From Bacillus sp. B-jedd (GTDB taxonomy: Bacteria > Bacillota > Bacilli > Bacillales > Cytobacillaceae): a DNA stretch of 64,000 nt. How positions within the stretch are numbered: the stretch's first letter is position 1; every line of letters starts with the position of its first letter. The notes beneath the pieces are model-generated. The model worked only from the letters and a program-made list of their open reading frames with translations, had not been told where the DNA came from and did not search any database. The position numbers and the translations under genes are program-made. Positions 43,360 through 52,337 of this stretch are shown here, piece by piece. The stretch covers positions 62,001 to 126,000 of the forward strand of contig NZ_CCXR01000002.1 in the NCBI RefSeq assembly GCF_000821085.1, written 5' to 3'.

Positions 43360-44259
43360 ATGGATCGGGATAACCAATTAAAAGCAGGAGAAACAGGGGC
43401 ATGGGTCAGCATCATTGCCTACATTTTACTTGCTTCCTGTAAGCTTGTGGCTGGCCGATATGGTAACTCAGAAGGATTAACCGCGGATGGCCTTAATAAT
43501 ATGACCGATGTTGTAGCCTCAATAGCAGTACTCGTTGGACTTAAAATTTCCCGGAAACCACCTGATAAAGATCATCATTATGGCCACTATAGAGCGGAAA
43601 CTATTGCTTCCCTTGTTGCCGCATTCATTATGCTCGGTGTCGGAATTGAGGTTCTGATCAATGCCGGACAGTCTTTTTTTGACGGGGAGAAGCCAGTACC
43701 AGATTGGCTGACGGCCTGGACAGCACTTGGATCAGCGGCGGTCATGCTCTGTGTATATACCTATAATAAGAGGCTGGCAAAAAAAATCGACAGTGCCGCC
43801 ATTCATGCCGTAGCCCAGGATAATCGTTCCGACGCACTCGTCAGCATTGGAGCACTCGTCGGAATTCTTGGCTCTAGAATCGGCATCGTCTGGCTCGATA
43901 TGGTTGCCGCTGTTGTTGTCGGGCTCATTATCTGCAGGACTGCCTGGGAAATATTCAGGGATGCCTCCCATGCGCTGACTGATGGATTCGATGTCAGCAA
44001 AGTCCCTGAATTGAGGCGGACAATCAAGGATACAGCCGGTGTCAAAGGAGTTACAGAAATCAAAGCGAGAACCCATGGTAATCAGACTCTGATTGAATCA
44101 ACAATTCTTGTCGACCCAACCCTTACAATAATTGAAGGCCACGCCATCACAGAAGCAATCGAAACTAGCCTCAAGAAAAAGCATGGCGTCCGCTATGCAA
44201 TCATCCATGTGGAACCGTATTGGGGCGCGGAAAAAACGTTTACTGAAAAGAAGGAATAG
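43360..44259 (+). CDS. Cation diffusion facilitator, manganese-efflux type (MneP-like)
   Basis: 299 residues from ATG 43360 (AGGGGG 7 nt upstream, and the N-terminus then matches MneP-type proteins); the frame extends 33 bp further. Six-helix CDF with metal sites DGLNNMTDVVAS in helix 2 and AQDNRSDALVS in helix 5, i.e. N/D-rich sites as in Mn exporters rather than the H-x3-D of zinc exporters, plus DHHYGHYRAETIASL. Mn efflux is family inference. Single gene with its own terminator. Confidence 0.88.
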   Translation: MDRDNQLKAGETGAWVSIIAYILLASCKLVAGRYGNSEGLTADGLNNMTDVVASIAVLVGLKISRKPPDKDHHYGHYRAETIASLVAAFIMLGVGIEVLINAGQSFFDGEKPVPDWLTAWTALGSAAVMLCVYTYNKRLAKKIDSAAIHAVAQDNRSDALVSIGALVGILGSRIGIVWLDMVAAVVVGLIICRTAWEIFRDASHALTDGFDVSKVPELRRTIKDTAGVKGVTEIKARTHGNQTLIESTILVDPTLTIIEGHAITEAIETSLKKKHGVRYAIIHVEPYWGAEKTFTEKKE

Positions 44260-44280
44260 CATATAAATTCCCGACAAGGA

Positions 44281-44312
44281 AAACCCGTACTTCTTTCAAA
44301 AGCACGGGTTTT
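44281..44312. terminator. Bidirectional intrinsic terminator
   Basis: AAACCCGT/ACGGGTTT with T-run, between the Mn-type CDF and the convergent symporter gene. Confidence 0.85.
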
Positions 44313-44319
44313 TATGCGT

Positions 44320-45597
44320 TTATTTTTCTTGTATAAAGGAAGGAGCCCGCTTTGATAGCTTTCCCCTATCTTTAGCCTTTTCTTTTTCCATCCTACGCCT
44401 TTCCCCTTCTGCGACAATAACGGCACAGGAAGCATCTCCGGTAATGTTAACTGCCGTCCTCACCATATCAAGGAGCCTGTCAATCCCAAGGATCAGCCCG
44501 ATTCCTTCAACTGGCAAATTGACTGATTGAAGCACCATCGCCAGCATGATAAGTCCCACACCAGGCACCCCTGCTGTTCCGATACTCGCAAGAACTGCCG
44601 TTAATACAACAGTCAAAATTTGAGTAAGGCTTAAGTCGACATTATAGACCTGAGCGATGAATATCGTTGCCACTCCTTGCATGATCGCTGTTCCATCCAT
44701 GTTGATTGTTGCGCCAAGCGGCTGGACGAAACTCGAAATATGCTCAGGGACTTTTAAATTTTTTCGCGCTGATTCCATTGATACCGGCAGAGTGGCATTA
44801 CTGCTGGAAGTACTGACTGCCACTCCTATTGCCGGTGCAAAACCTTTAAAAAACTTTATCGGATTCATGTTCCCCAAGAAGTAAACGGCGCTTCCATAAG
44901 TAGCGAAAGCGTGGATAAGCAATCCAAGAATGACAACAATCATATAGACACCCATGGATTTGATGGCGCTGAGGCCCTGGCTGCCAATTGCTGAAGCAAT
45001 CAGTCCGAATGTACCGTATGGGGCGAATTTCATTACAATATTAACCAGGTACATCATAATTTCATTGCCCTGTTCAATGACATTGTAAAAGCCTTTTGTC
45101 CTTTCACCGAGTGCAGTAAGCGCGAGACCGATGAATATAGCGAATACAATGACTTGCAGCATATTCCCGCTTGCCAGCGCATCAATCGGATTCGTCGGGA
45201 TGATATTTAGAAGTGTATCACTGACCGGAGGCGCTTTTTCAGCACTGAATTCAGCCGATTTTGTATCAAAAGTTCCCAGTTTGCCAGGCTTGATTGTCAG
45301 AGCGAGTATCAAGCCGATGACGATGGCCAGGGCCGTTGTACCAAGAAAATAGGCGATGGTCTTAAAGCCCATCCTGCCAAGCTTCTTGGGATCGCCGAGG
45401 CCAGCTACTCCAAGGATAATCGAAAACAAAACAATTGGAACGACAAGCATTGTGATCAGGCTGATAAAAATTTTTCCGGCTGGTGTAAATAAAAATTTAT
45501 CCAGGATGTTAAATGTAACCATGGAGTATAAGTTTAATAATAACCCTGTAATCGCACCTGCCAATAGCGCAATAATAATCTTTGTAGTCAGCTTCAT
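44320..45597 (-). CDS. Dicarboxylate/amino acid:cation symporter (GltT/GltP-like)
   Basis: 425 residues of the DAACS/GltPh fold: HP1 tip TSSSNATLPVS, NMDGTA in helix 7, and helix 8 DRLLDMVRTAVNITGDA with Asp/Arg/Asn substrate ligands. The Arg in helix 8 suits glutamate/aspartate. ATG 45597 has AGGAGGT upstream. Charged C-terminal tail. B. subtilis GltT and GltP are the closest types. Na+ or H+ coupling is not decidable here. Confidence 0.92.
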   Translation of the reverse strand: MKLTTKIIIALLAGAITGLLLNLYSMVTFNILDKFLFTPAGKIFISLITMLVVPIVLFSIILGVAGLGDPKKLGRMGFKTIAYFLGTTALAIVIGLILALTIKPGKLGTFDTKSAEFSAEKAPPVSDTLLNIIPTNPIDALASGNMLQVIVFAIFIGLALTALGERTKGFYNVIEQGNEIMMYLVNIVMKFAPYGTFGLIASAIGSQGLSAIKSMGVYMIVVILGLLIHAFATYGSAVYFLGNMNPIKFFKGFAPAIGVAVSTSSSNATLPVSMESARKNLKVPEHISSFVQPLGATINMDGTAIMQGVATIFIAQVYNVDLSLTQILTVVLTAVLASIGTAGVPGVGLIMLAMVLQSVNLPVEGIGLILGIDRLLDMVRTAVNITGDASCAVIVAEGERRRMEKEKAKDRGKLSKRAPSFIQEK

Positions 45598-45795
45598 ACC
45601 CTACCTCCTGTTTTTCCTTATTGGCTTATACAGCAAAATAGATTAAACTTTTCTGTAAATACATAGAACATGGAAAATTTGCCCGCCTGGTTTTCTCCAC
45701 GGTACGACTATGTTCAACAGAAGTTGATTTTAAATACCCATTATAAAAACCAGGCAAACATGCAAGCATTTTAAAAATATCAGGGAGGATTTGGA

Positions 45796-46344
45796 ATGTT
45801 TACCTTTAAAGTAGACGAGGAAATTGAACTACAATTATTTCAGTTGAATGATTGTAAACGTTTATACAATTTAGTAAATGAAAACCGGAATCATTTAAGG
45901 GATTGGCTGCCTTGGGTGGATGACATGTCTAGCCATTATCAGTACGAAACAATTATTCCTATGTGGCTGAAACAATTCGCTGATAATAATGGCTTCAATA
46001 CTGGGATCTTATTTCAAGGAGAATTGGTAGGAGCTATTGGCCTTCATTATATTGACTGGAGAAACAGGCATACTTCCATCGGCTACTACCTTGCAAAAAA
46101 TGCGGAAGGCCATGGAATTATGACCCGTTCAGTGCAAGCCCTCTTAAACTATGCTTTTAACGACCTCGGCCTGAATCGTGTTGAAATCCGGTGCGGCGAA
46201 GGAAATATGAAAAGCCGCGCGATTCCGGAGCGTCTCGGTTTTACACTGGAAGGAAAAATTAGGGATGGTGAATTGCTTTACAATAAATTTCACGATCTGA
46301 TCGTATATGGAATGCTTGCCAGCGATTGGCGGGAAAATTTATAA
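45796..46344 (+). CDS. ydaF: RimJ/RimL-type GNAT acetyltransferase, YdaF-like
   Basis: 182 residues; GGGAGG upstream of ATG. Strong resemblance to B. subtilis YdaF across the length: LRDWLPWVD, IGYYLAKNAEGHGIMTR (acetyl-CoA loop), LNRVEIRCGEGNMKSRAIPE, RLGFTLEGKIRDGE. Such enzymes acetylate protein N-termini or small amines. No operon partner. Confidence 0.88.
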   Translation: MFTFKVDEEIELQLFQLNDCKRLYNLVNENRNHLRDWLPWVDDMSSHYQYETIIPMWLKQFADNNGFNTGILFQGELVGAIGLHYIDWRNRHTSIGYYLAKNAEGHGIMTRSVQALLNYAFNDLGLNRVEIRCGEGNMKSRAIPERLGFTLEGKIRDGELLYNKFHDLIVYGMLASDWRENL

Positions 46345-46445
46345 AGTGCTGTGTATCATTATTCCCACACTTAAATGGAGGATTTGTTTCATAACGCTGT
46401 GACTGATGCATAAACTAGGATAAAAACCAACACTAACTGCAACGT

Positions 46446-46475
46446 TTGACTGTACAGTTTGTTTTCCATTATAAT
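46446..46475 (+). promoter_or_regulatory. Sigma-A promoter of the MerR gene
   Basis: TTGACT, 18-nt spacer, TATAAT. The predicted transcript would start about 46482, leaving very little space before TTG 46493. Confidence 0.6.
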
Positions 46476-46492
46476 TATCTTAATTTTACTAG

Positions 46493-46924
46493 TTGAGGTG
46501 GTATGATGGGGTTATCTATCGAATTGGCGAACTAGCATTGAGAGCCGGCGTTTCTAAAAGAACCATAGATTACTATACTTCCATCGGCCTTTTGAACGCC
46601 GATAGGACCCGTTCCAATTACCGTCTTTATGATGAAAAAGCACTCAAGGATCTTAAATATATCGAAGAATGCAAAAACATGCACTTTCCGTTGGAAGAGA
46701 TTAAGAGAAAGCTGGAAATCAAGAAGGCAGTTGAAATTCGTGAATCAGAGGTTGAAGACCAGGCTTATTCTGTTGCCCAGCAAATGAAGCAGCTGCAGGA
46801 CGATTTAACAGCCCTTTTGCCTCTTATCCGAAAAATGGATTCACAAAAGCGGGATCTTGTTTCCAGAAATCTAAATCAGGAATGTTCGGCGCTCTTGCAA
46901 TCTTTACAAGAACTGACAAGTTGA
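46493..46924 (+). CDS. MerR family transcriptional regulator, start region odd
   Basis: 143 codons from TTG 46493. MerR HTH begins YRIGELALRAGVSKRTIDYY with wing SNYRLYDEKALKDLKYIEEC, then a coiled-coil dimer helix. The good ribosome site AGGTGG serves ATG 46503/46506, which are one base out of frame and give only a 10-codon frame ending at 46535. One extra base in the GGGG run at 46508-46511 would produce MMGVIYRIGELA. Either a frameshift (real or sequencing) or an unusual TTG start with the site inside the gene. Followed by the CorC-type transporter, as the MerR-like yhdQ precedes yhdP in B. subtilis. Confidence 0.75.
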   Translation: MRWYDGVIYRIGELALRAGVSKRTIDYYTSIGLLNADRTRSNYRLYDEKALKDLKYIEECKNMHFPLEEIKRKLEIKKAVEIRESEVEDQAYSVAQQMKQLQDDLTALLPLIRKMDSQKRDLVSRNLNQECSALLQSLQELTS

Positions 46925-46939
46925 TTTTGAATTTACCAG

Positions 46940-46976
46940 GAGGTGACTCCTTTACCCGCAATCCGCGGGGTAAGGA
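46940..46976 (+). promoter_or_regulatory. Hairpin overlapping the CorC ribosome site
   Basis: CCTT-TACCCGC-AATCC-GCGGGGTA-AGG forms a stem whose 3' arm contains the AAGG of the ribosome site used by TTG 46983. An unused strong site AGGAGGTGA stands at 46940. Confidence 0.35.
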
Positions 46977-46982
46977 AATTTA

Positions 46983-48335
46983 TTGGACATATTAAACTTG
47001 GTTTTAATAGCCATTTTTATCGCTTTGACAGCCTTTTTTGTCGCATCGGAATTTGCGATTATCAGGGTCAGAAGCTCAAGAATTGATCAGTTGATTGAAG
47101 AAGGAAGTTCAAGTGCGGTTGCCGCGAAAAAAGTAATAATGAATTTGGATGAATATCTTTCAGCTTGCCAGCTTGGGATTACGATCACCGCTCTCGCCCT
47201 TGGCTGGATAGCTGAACCGACAATGGAAAGGATTCTGGCGCCTGTTTTGCATATGCTGCATATTTCTGAAGGCGTTTCAAAGATTCTTACGTTCACTTTG
47301 GCTTTTGGGGTGATTACCTTCCTCCATGTGGTAGTTGGTGAACTTGCTCCGAAAACAGTTGCAATCCAAAAAGCGGAAACTATTACACTTTTAACGTCAA
47401 GGCCGCTCATCTTCTTTTATAAGCTGATGTATCCGTTCATTTGGGCATTAAACGGATCCGCACAGCTGATTGTCAGGTTTTTCGGACTGAAACCGGCGAC
47501 AGAGAATGAATTGGCCCATACCGAAGAAGAACTGCGGATCATTCTGTCTGAAAGCTATAAAAGTGGGGAAATAAACCAATCAGAGTTTAAGTATGTGAAC
47601 AAAATTTTTGAATTTGACAACCGGATTGCCAAGGAAATCATGGTTCCGAGGACAGAGATTGTGTCCCTGTCGAAGGATGATACGCTGGAAAATGTTCTTT
47701 CAGTCATTAAGGAAGAAAAGTTCACCCGCTATCCGGTTATTGATGGTGACAAAGACCACATCATTGGACAAATCAATATTAAAGAAATTTTGACAGACTT
47801 AATCGGTACAGAAAAGATTACTGTAAAAACAATTGAGCAGTACTCACGCCCAATCATCCGCGTCATCGATACGATCCCAATTCACGATCTGCTTGTGAAG
47901 ATGCAGAAGGAACGGATTCATATGGCTATCCTGATGGATGAGTATGGCGGCACATCAGGCCTTGTAACGGCAGAGGATATCCTTGAGGAAATTGTCGGGG
48001 ATATTAGGGATGAATTTGATATGGATGAAGTCCCAATGATCAGAAAGGTCAAGGAAGCACATTTCATCATCGATTCGAAAGTGCTGGTGAGTGAAGTAAA
48101 CGACCTGCTTGGCCTGGAAATTCAGGATGAAGACGTTGACACAATCGGCGGCTGGATCCTGACTGAAAACTTTGAGGCCAAGGAAGGCGATATCATTCAT
48201 CGTGATGCTTACTCCTTTAAAATTATCGAAATGGAAGAACATCATATCCGCTATATCGAGGTAATGAAAAGGGCTGAAGTGGCCGAACCGGCTTTGAACC
48301 AGGTTCCACTCGCCAACCCGGGAATATTATCTTAA
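46983..48335 (+). CDS. CNNM/CorC family cation transporter (MpfA/YhdP-like)
   Basis: 450 residues from TTG 46983. DUF21 membrane domain (about 1-195; ALTAFFVASEFAIIRVRSSR, ACQLGITITALALGW, FLHVVVGELAPKTVAI), CBS pair (about 210-330; VPRTEIVSL, DEYGGTSGLVTAEDILEEIV), and a C-terminal CorC_HlyC domain (VDTIGGWI). The family exports Mg2+; B. subtilis YhdP is the Mg exporter MpfA. Lies 58 bp after the MerR gene, probably co-transcribed. Substrate by family inference. Confidence 0.92.
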   Translation: MDILNLVLIAIFIALTAFFVASEFAIIRVRSSRIDQLIEEGSSSAVAAKKVIMNLDEYLSACQLGITITALALGWIAEPTMERILAPVLHMLHISEGVSKILTFTLAFGVITFLHVVVGELAPKTVAIQKAETITLLTSRPLIFFYKLMYPFIWALNGSAQLIVRFFGLKPATENELAHTEEELRIILSESYKSGEINQSEFKYVNKIFEFDNRIAKEIMVPRTEIVSLSKDDTLENVLSVIKEEKFTRYPVIDGDKDHIIGQINIKEILTDLIGTEKITVKTIEQYSRPIIRVIDTIPIHDLLVKMQKERIHMAILMDEYGGTSGLVTAEDILEEIVGDIRDEFDMDEVPMIRKVKEAHFIIDSKVLVSEVNDLLGLEIQDEDVDTIGGWILTENFEAKEGDIIHRDAYSFKIIEMEEHHIRYIEVMKRAEVAEPALNQVPLANPGILS

Positions 48336-48336
48336 T

Positions 48337-48374
48337 AAAACAGGCGCTCCCTACTTCAGGAAGCGCCTGTTTCT
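48337..48374 (+). terminator. Intrinsic terminator of the MerR-CorC unit
   Basis: AAACAGGCGCT/AGCGCCTGTTT followed by CTTT. Confidence 0.88.
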
Positions 48375-48401
48375 TTCAGTATTTTTAACTCTATTAAAGG
48401 T

Positions 48402-48569
48402 GAGTGTTGATCTTCAAAAAGTTGATTGGAACGGAGGGGACTGACTCCGGCGGGATGAAGCGGCACGTGGAGTCCCCACAGGCGTCAAGGACGCCGAGGA
48501 GGCTCCACGGTCCGCCCCGCGGAAAGCATGTCTCCGAAGTGGAAATCAACAATCAAGGATAACAGAGCC
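48402..48569. repeat. Palindromic intergenic repeat, copy 2
   Basis: Same orientation as copy 1 and differing from it at only about ten positions over 165 bp, for example GTCAAGGACGCC instead of GTCTATGACGCC. Fills the gap between the CorC terminator and the coiled-coil gene. Confidence 0.88.
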
Positions 48570-48575
48570 AAAATT

Positions 48576-48935
48576 TTAGGTTCTGTTATTCTTTAAAATA
48601 ATTAAATCCTCTTCTGCCTTTGCCAGTTTGACAAGATGGGAATCAAGCCTTCTGTTTATATGCTTTATTTCCTCCCTGCCATTGGCCCCTGTTGCTTCAC
48701 GGATTTCCTTTACTGCTTTTAAAATTTCATCGGTCTGCCTTTCCTCTATCCGCTGCAGTGATTCCTTAATATCAGAGAGGTCGATCTGGTTAACAGCTAC
48801 TCTATGTTCAATGCTGTCCACCTTTTCTAGCCTTGCAAGCCTTTTCTCAATACTTCCCAAAGTTGAACCGAATGAATCGATTAATTGTTTTATGTCATTT
48901 ACGGCATCTGTAAGTTGTTTTTTGGTTTCATCCAT
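48576..48935 (-). CDS. Coiled-coil protein of unknown function
   Basis: 119 residues; GGAGCAA upstream of ATG 48935. Heptad-rich and highly charged almost throughout (SIEKRLARLEKVDSIEHRVA; IKESLQRIEERQTDEILKAV), with no membrane helix and no Cys. Resembles phage-type or scaffold coiled coils but no family can be named. Single gene; copy 2 of the repeat lies downstream. Confidence 0.7.
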   Translation of the reverse strand: MDETKKQLTDAVNDIKQLIDSFGSTLGSIEKRLARLEKVDSIEHRVAVNQIDLSDIKESLQRIEERQTDEILKAVKEIREATGANGREEIKHINRRLDSHLVKLAKAEEDLIILKNNRT

Positions 48936-49169
48936 GTTGGATTGCTCCTTTTATTTTCTTTTTATTCATCTTATCACCATATGTACTATATGGATGTTAC
49001 AAAATAAAGAAAACTATTATCTGAACCAAAAACGTGAACGAATGATGAACGTGCACCTTTAACCTGCCTGTGTGTGAATAATATCATAGAAGCGGGTCCG
49101 GAAACGGAGTATCTTAAAATCAGGCAGACATTGCCGGGAAAAAATACTTCAAAAGGGCTGGTGTCAAAA

Positions 49170-49478
49170 ATGTTCCTCTCAGTTGATAAAAAGGCATTCC
49201 ACTGGTTTTCAGATGAGTTTGAAATAAAAGTCCCTTCCAACATCCGTTTATTCCCGCAATATGCAGGCTTTGGGCAAAAACACAAAGGTTACAGCCTCGC
49301 ATTCTCCGTTGAGGCACCTGTAAACGCAGGCTATACCCAGCGTATGGATGGATTGACCTTTTTCATCGAAGAAAATGATCGCTGGTTTTTTGAAGAAACA
49401 AAAACTTATTTGTATTTTGATGAGGTTTTAAAAGAATTGGCTGTGCGTTATGAAGATGAAACCTTGATATTAAATTAA
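49170..49478 (+). CDS. HesB/IscA-fold protein without cysteines (YneR-like)
   Basis: 102 residues from ATG 49170 (GGTG 6-7 nt upstream), where HesB homology begins; the open frame runs back to 49074. Pattern KAFHWFSDEFEI, PQYAGFGQKHKGYSLAFSVE and GLTFFIEENDRWFFE follows B. subtilis YneR, a HesB-like protein that also lacks the three Fe-S cysteines. So an Fe-S carrier role is unlikely. Function unknown. Confidence 0.78.
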   Translation: MFLSVDKKAFHWFSDEFEIKVPSNIRLFPQYAGFGQKHKGYSLAFSVEAPVNAGYTQRMDGLTFFIEENDRWFFEETKTYLYFDEVLKELAVRYEDETLILN

Positions 49479-49497
49479 CCAAAGTTGGCCGTACGCA

Positions 49498-49533
49498 AAC
49501 CTGGGGAGCCCTTCCGACGCTCCTCAGGTTTTT
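49498..49533 (+). terminator. Intrinsic terminator of the HesB-like gene
   Basis: AAACCTGGGGAGC/GCTCCTCAGGTTT followed by TT. The remaining sequence to 49754 holds the promoter region of the mini-F0 operon and no further gene. Confidence 0.88.
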
Positions 49534-49625
49534 AATTTGCAAAATTCCCAAAAAACTCCCTTGTTTGTCACAATTATTTTGCGAATAGTGATACAATTAA
49601 GATAACTAATACATAAATTGGTTAG

Positions 49626-50468
<843 letters not shown>

Positions 50469-50485
50469 ATAAGGAGATGGAAAAG

Positions 50486-50869
50486 ATGGGTGACTTCGAG
50501 GTTTTTGGTATCCCTGTCTCACTCGGAACAATGATTTATCAAGCTTTGATTTTTACTGTTTTAGTATTTTTGATTAAAAAATTTGTTATGGGACGGCTTT
50601 TAGGGGTGATGGAAAAGAGGAAAGCTTATATTGGGCAGCAGCTTTCCCTGGCCGAGCAATATAAGAAGGAAGCGGAACAAAAGCTTCTTGAACAGGAACG
50701 CCTGGTTGTCCTTGCCCGCGAAGAGGCCCGAATAATCAGGTCCCGGAGCGAAGAAGAGGCTCGCTCCGCATTTGAACAATCAGTTGCGGAAGCAAGGGAA
50801 ATCGTTCACAACGCCAAAGACGATGCAAGGAGAATCCTTAACAGCCATAACCAGCACAGGGGGGCTTAA
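50486..50869 (+). CDS. F0 ATP synthase subunit b-like protein, C-terminally short
   Basis: 127 residues from ATG 50486 (AAGGAG 9 nt upstream); two earlier in-frame ATGs at 50465 and 50477 are possible. One N-terminal membrane helix (TMIYQALIFTVLVFLIKKFV) then GRLLGVMEKRKAYIGQQLSL and a long charged helix rich in Arg/Glu. Ends after ARRILNSHNQHRGA, about 35-40 residues short of normal b, so the part that contacts delta on F1 is missing. TAA overlaps the next ATG (TAATG). Confidence 0.85.
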   Translation: MGDFEVFGIPVSLGTMIYQALIFTVLVFLIKKFVMGRLLGVMEKRKAYIGQQLSLAEQYKKEAEQKLLEQERLVVLAREEARIIRSRSEEEARSAFEQSVAEAREIVHNAKDDARRILNSHNQHRGA

Positions 50870-51822
50870 TGATGAAACGGACTTTCTCAAAAAATTACGG
50901 AAGGGTGACGGAAGACCTTGAACTGGGACTGGAAGAACACATGATTTTAGTGCATTACAAGAAAGGGGAACTGGAGAAATCCGCCTGTATATTAAGGAAT
51001 GAAAAAAAGCATTTAAATGAATACGTTGAGCCCTTTTTAGAGGAATATAATGTTTCTGAAGAATTAAAGGGAGATGTTGCTGAATTTTTGAAAGATGCCG
51101 GCAACCTCAATGGGAAACAATGGGGGGAGTTTACTGACTTCCTTATGAAAGCGCTATCACTCCATATGGTTTTCGCCGTCACTTTAGGGGTTTCCATTTT
51201 TGCCGGATATAAAGCCGGGGCCTACCTGGATGGAAGCCTGACCGTCTATCCGCTATTCACACTCATTGGGCTGGCTGTCGGCCTTGCTTTTGGCGGATAT
51301 ACTGTTTACGCTATGGCAATTAAATATTTCAAACCGGCTTCTTCATTGCTGAATAGAGAAAAGGTAAAAAAAGAGAAGGAATCACAGCCATCATGGCCTG
51401 AAATTGAAGTTTCGCTTGATGAAGTAAGAAAAGCTGTAAGAAAGTTTTCTGATAGCCTGCCAAAGGGAGTTTACAGAACCATTCTAGTCAAGGAGGACAA
51501 TAGAATAGATTTCACTCAATTGGCTCATATTCTTGGCGGGGTTCCATCCAAGAATTTTTACATGTCCAGAGAAACGTATGACCTTTTCGAAGAAGATGAA
51601 AAACACATACCTGTCCAAATGGATCTTGTACAAAAGGCAGTCGACCAGTATGTCAAGGATAAGCGACAGTACCCAATGCTGCAATTCGATCCGAGCAAAA
51701 GGGTTAATTATTATCAGCTTCTCCAGGACCACTACTTAAAGGTGCAGCCTGAGATTCAATTCTATATTACGGATGTTGATGGCCTTGTTACCCATATCCG
51801 CCCTGCTGAAAAACGGGCATAA
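50869..51822 (+). CDS. AtpZ/AtpI-like membrane protein fused to a DUF3939-like domain
   Basis: 317 residues; AGGGGGG just before ATG 50869. Soluble N-terminus (1-95), two helices of AtpZ/AtpI type (about 98-152: LGVSIFAGYKAGAYLDGSLT then LIGLAVGLAFGGYTVYAMAI), a Lys/Glu linker, and a C-terminal domain from about 178 (VSLDEVRKAVRKFSDSLPKG; VYRTILVKEDNRIDFTQLAH; FYITDVDGLVTHIRP) that I recognise as the Bacillus DUF3939 type. AtpI/AtpZ proteins aid c-ring assembly and divalent cation flux near the ATP synthase. Overlaps the b gene by one base. No clear terminator follows. Confidence 0.8.
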   Translation: MMKRTFSKNYGRVTEDLELGLEEHMILVHYKKGELEKSACILRNEKKHLNEYVEPFLEEYNVSEELKGDVAEFLKDAGNLNGKQWGEFTDFLMKALSLHMVFAVTLGVSIFAGYKAGAYLDGSLTVYPLFTLIGLAVGLAFGGYTVYAMAIKYFKPASSLLNREKVKKEKESQPSWPEIEVSLDEVRKAVRKFSDSLPKGVYRTILVKEDNRIDFTQLAHILGGVPSKNFYMSRETYDLFEEDEKHIPVQMDLVQKAVDQYVKDKRQYPMLQFDPSKRVNYYQLLQDHYLKVQPEIQFYITDVDGLVTHIRPAEKRA

Positions 51823-52024
51823 CCGAATTTCTCCCTGATATTTCCTGTAAATTTCTGACTTACACCTGAACCGCGCACGTTTGCAGTACTTTTTTTTGGG
51901 GGATAATGAAAGTGAAACTTCCCAATCATGCACACGCTAAAAGCAGTCAAACATTGGCCTATTAGCATATCTGCAGGCAACGGTTCAGTTGCTTCGGGGA
52001 GAATCAGAAAGGGGGGATTGTCTT

Positions 52025-52249
52025 TTGCTAAAACAGGTTGAGCTTTCAGACTATCATCTTTGGATGTGCCGGCAAATAAGAGAAAAATTGGCTGAACGAA
52101 ACCGTATCTCTCCTTTGGATACTTTTGAATACACGGAACGTGACCTTGTCACCATCGCATTAAGTGAATTGGTCTACCAATTGGACATATCTGACTCCTC
52201 AATTTTGAGGCTTAATAAACCCGCTGCATCGGGACATGATTTATCATAA
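52025..52249 (+). CDS. 74-aa protein of unknown function
   Basis: Starts at TTG 52025 with AAGGGGGG about 8 nt upstream; the frame is open back to 51989. Acidic, helical, soluble (LSDYHLWMCRQIREKLAERN; RDLVTIALSELVYQLDIS). Follows the mini-F0 operon by 200 bp in the same direction and ends at its own terminator. Not recognised. Confidence 0.6.
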   Translation: MLKQVELSDYHLWMCRQIREKLAERNRISPLDTFEYTERDLVTIALSELVYQLDISDSSILRLNKPAASGHDLS

Positions 52250-52252
52250 AGA

Positions 52253-52279
52253 AAAGGGGCCGCCGGCTCCTTTATTTTT
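52253..52279 (+). terminator. Intrinsic terminator
   Basis: AAAGGGGCC-GCC-GGCTCCTTT then ATTTTT, after the 74-aa gene. Confidence 0.8.
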
Positions 52280-52295
52280 GTGCTCTGCTTAAAGA

Positions 52296-52330
52296 AAATT
52301 AAAGGCAACGCCTGAACGCCGGCATTGCCT
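52296..52330 (-). terminator. Intrinsic terminator of the STAS gene
   Basis: Minus strand AGGCAA/TTGCCT followed by TTAATTTT. Confidence 0.6.
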
Positions 52331-52337
52331 GAATCGG

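Noticed and set aside
48576..48935. Phage gene or prophage edge (coiled-coil protein)
   Set aside because: No other phage genes, attachment sites or integrase nearby.
51908..51967. 19-codon frame after the mini-F0 operon (MKVKLPNHAHAKSSQTLAY)
   Set aside because: Ribosome site too close to the ATG and product without features; insufficient support.
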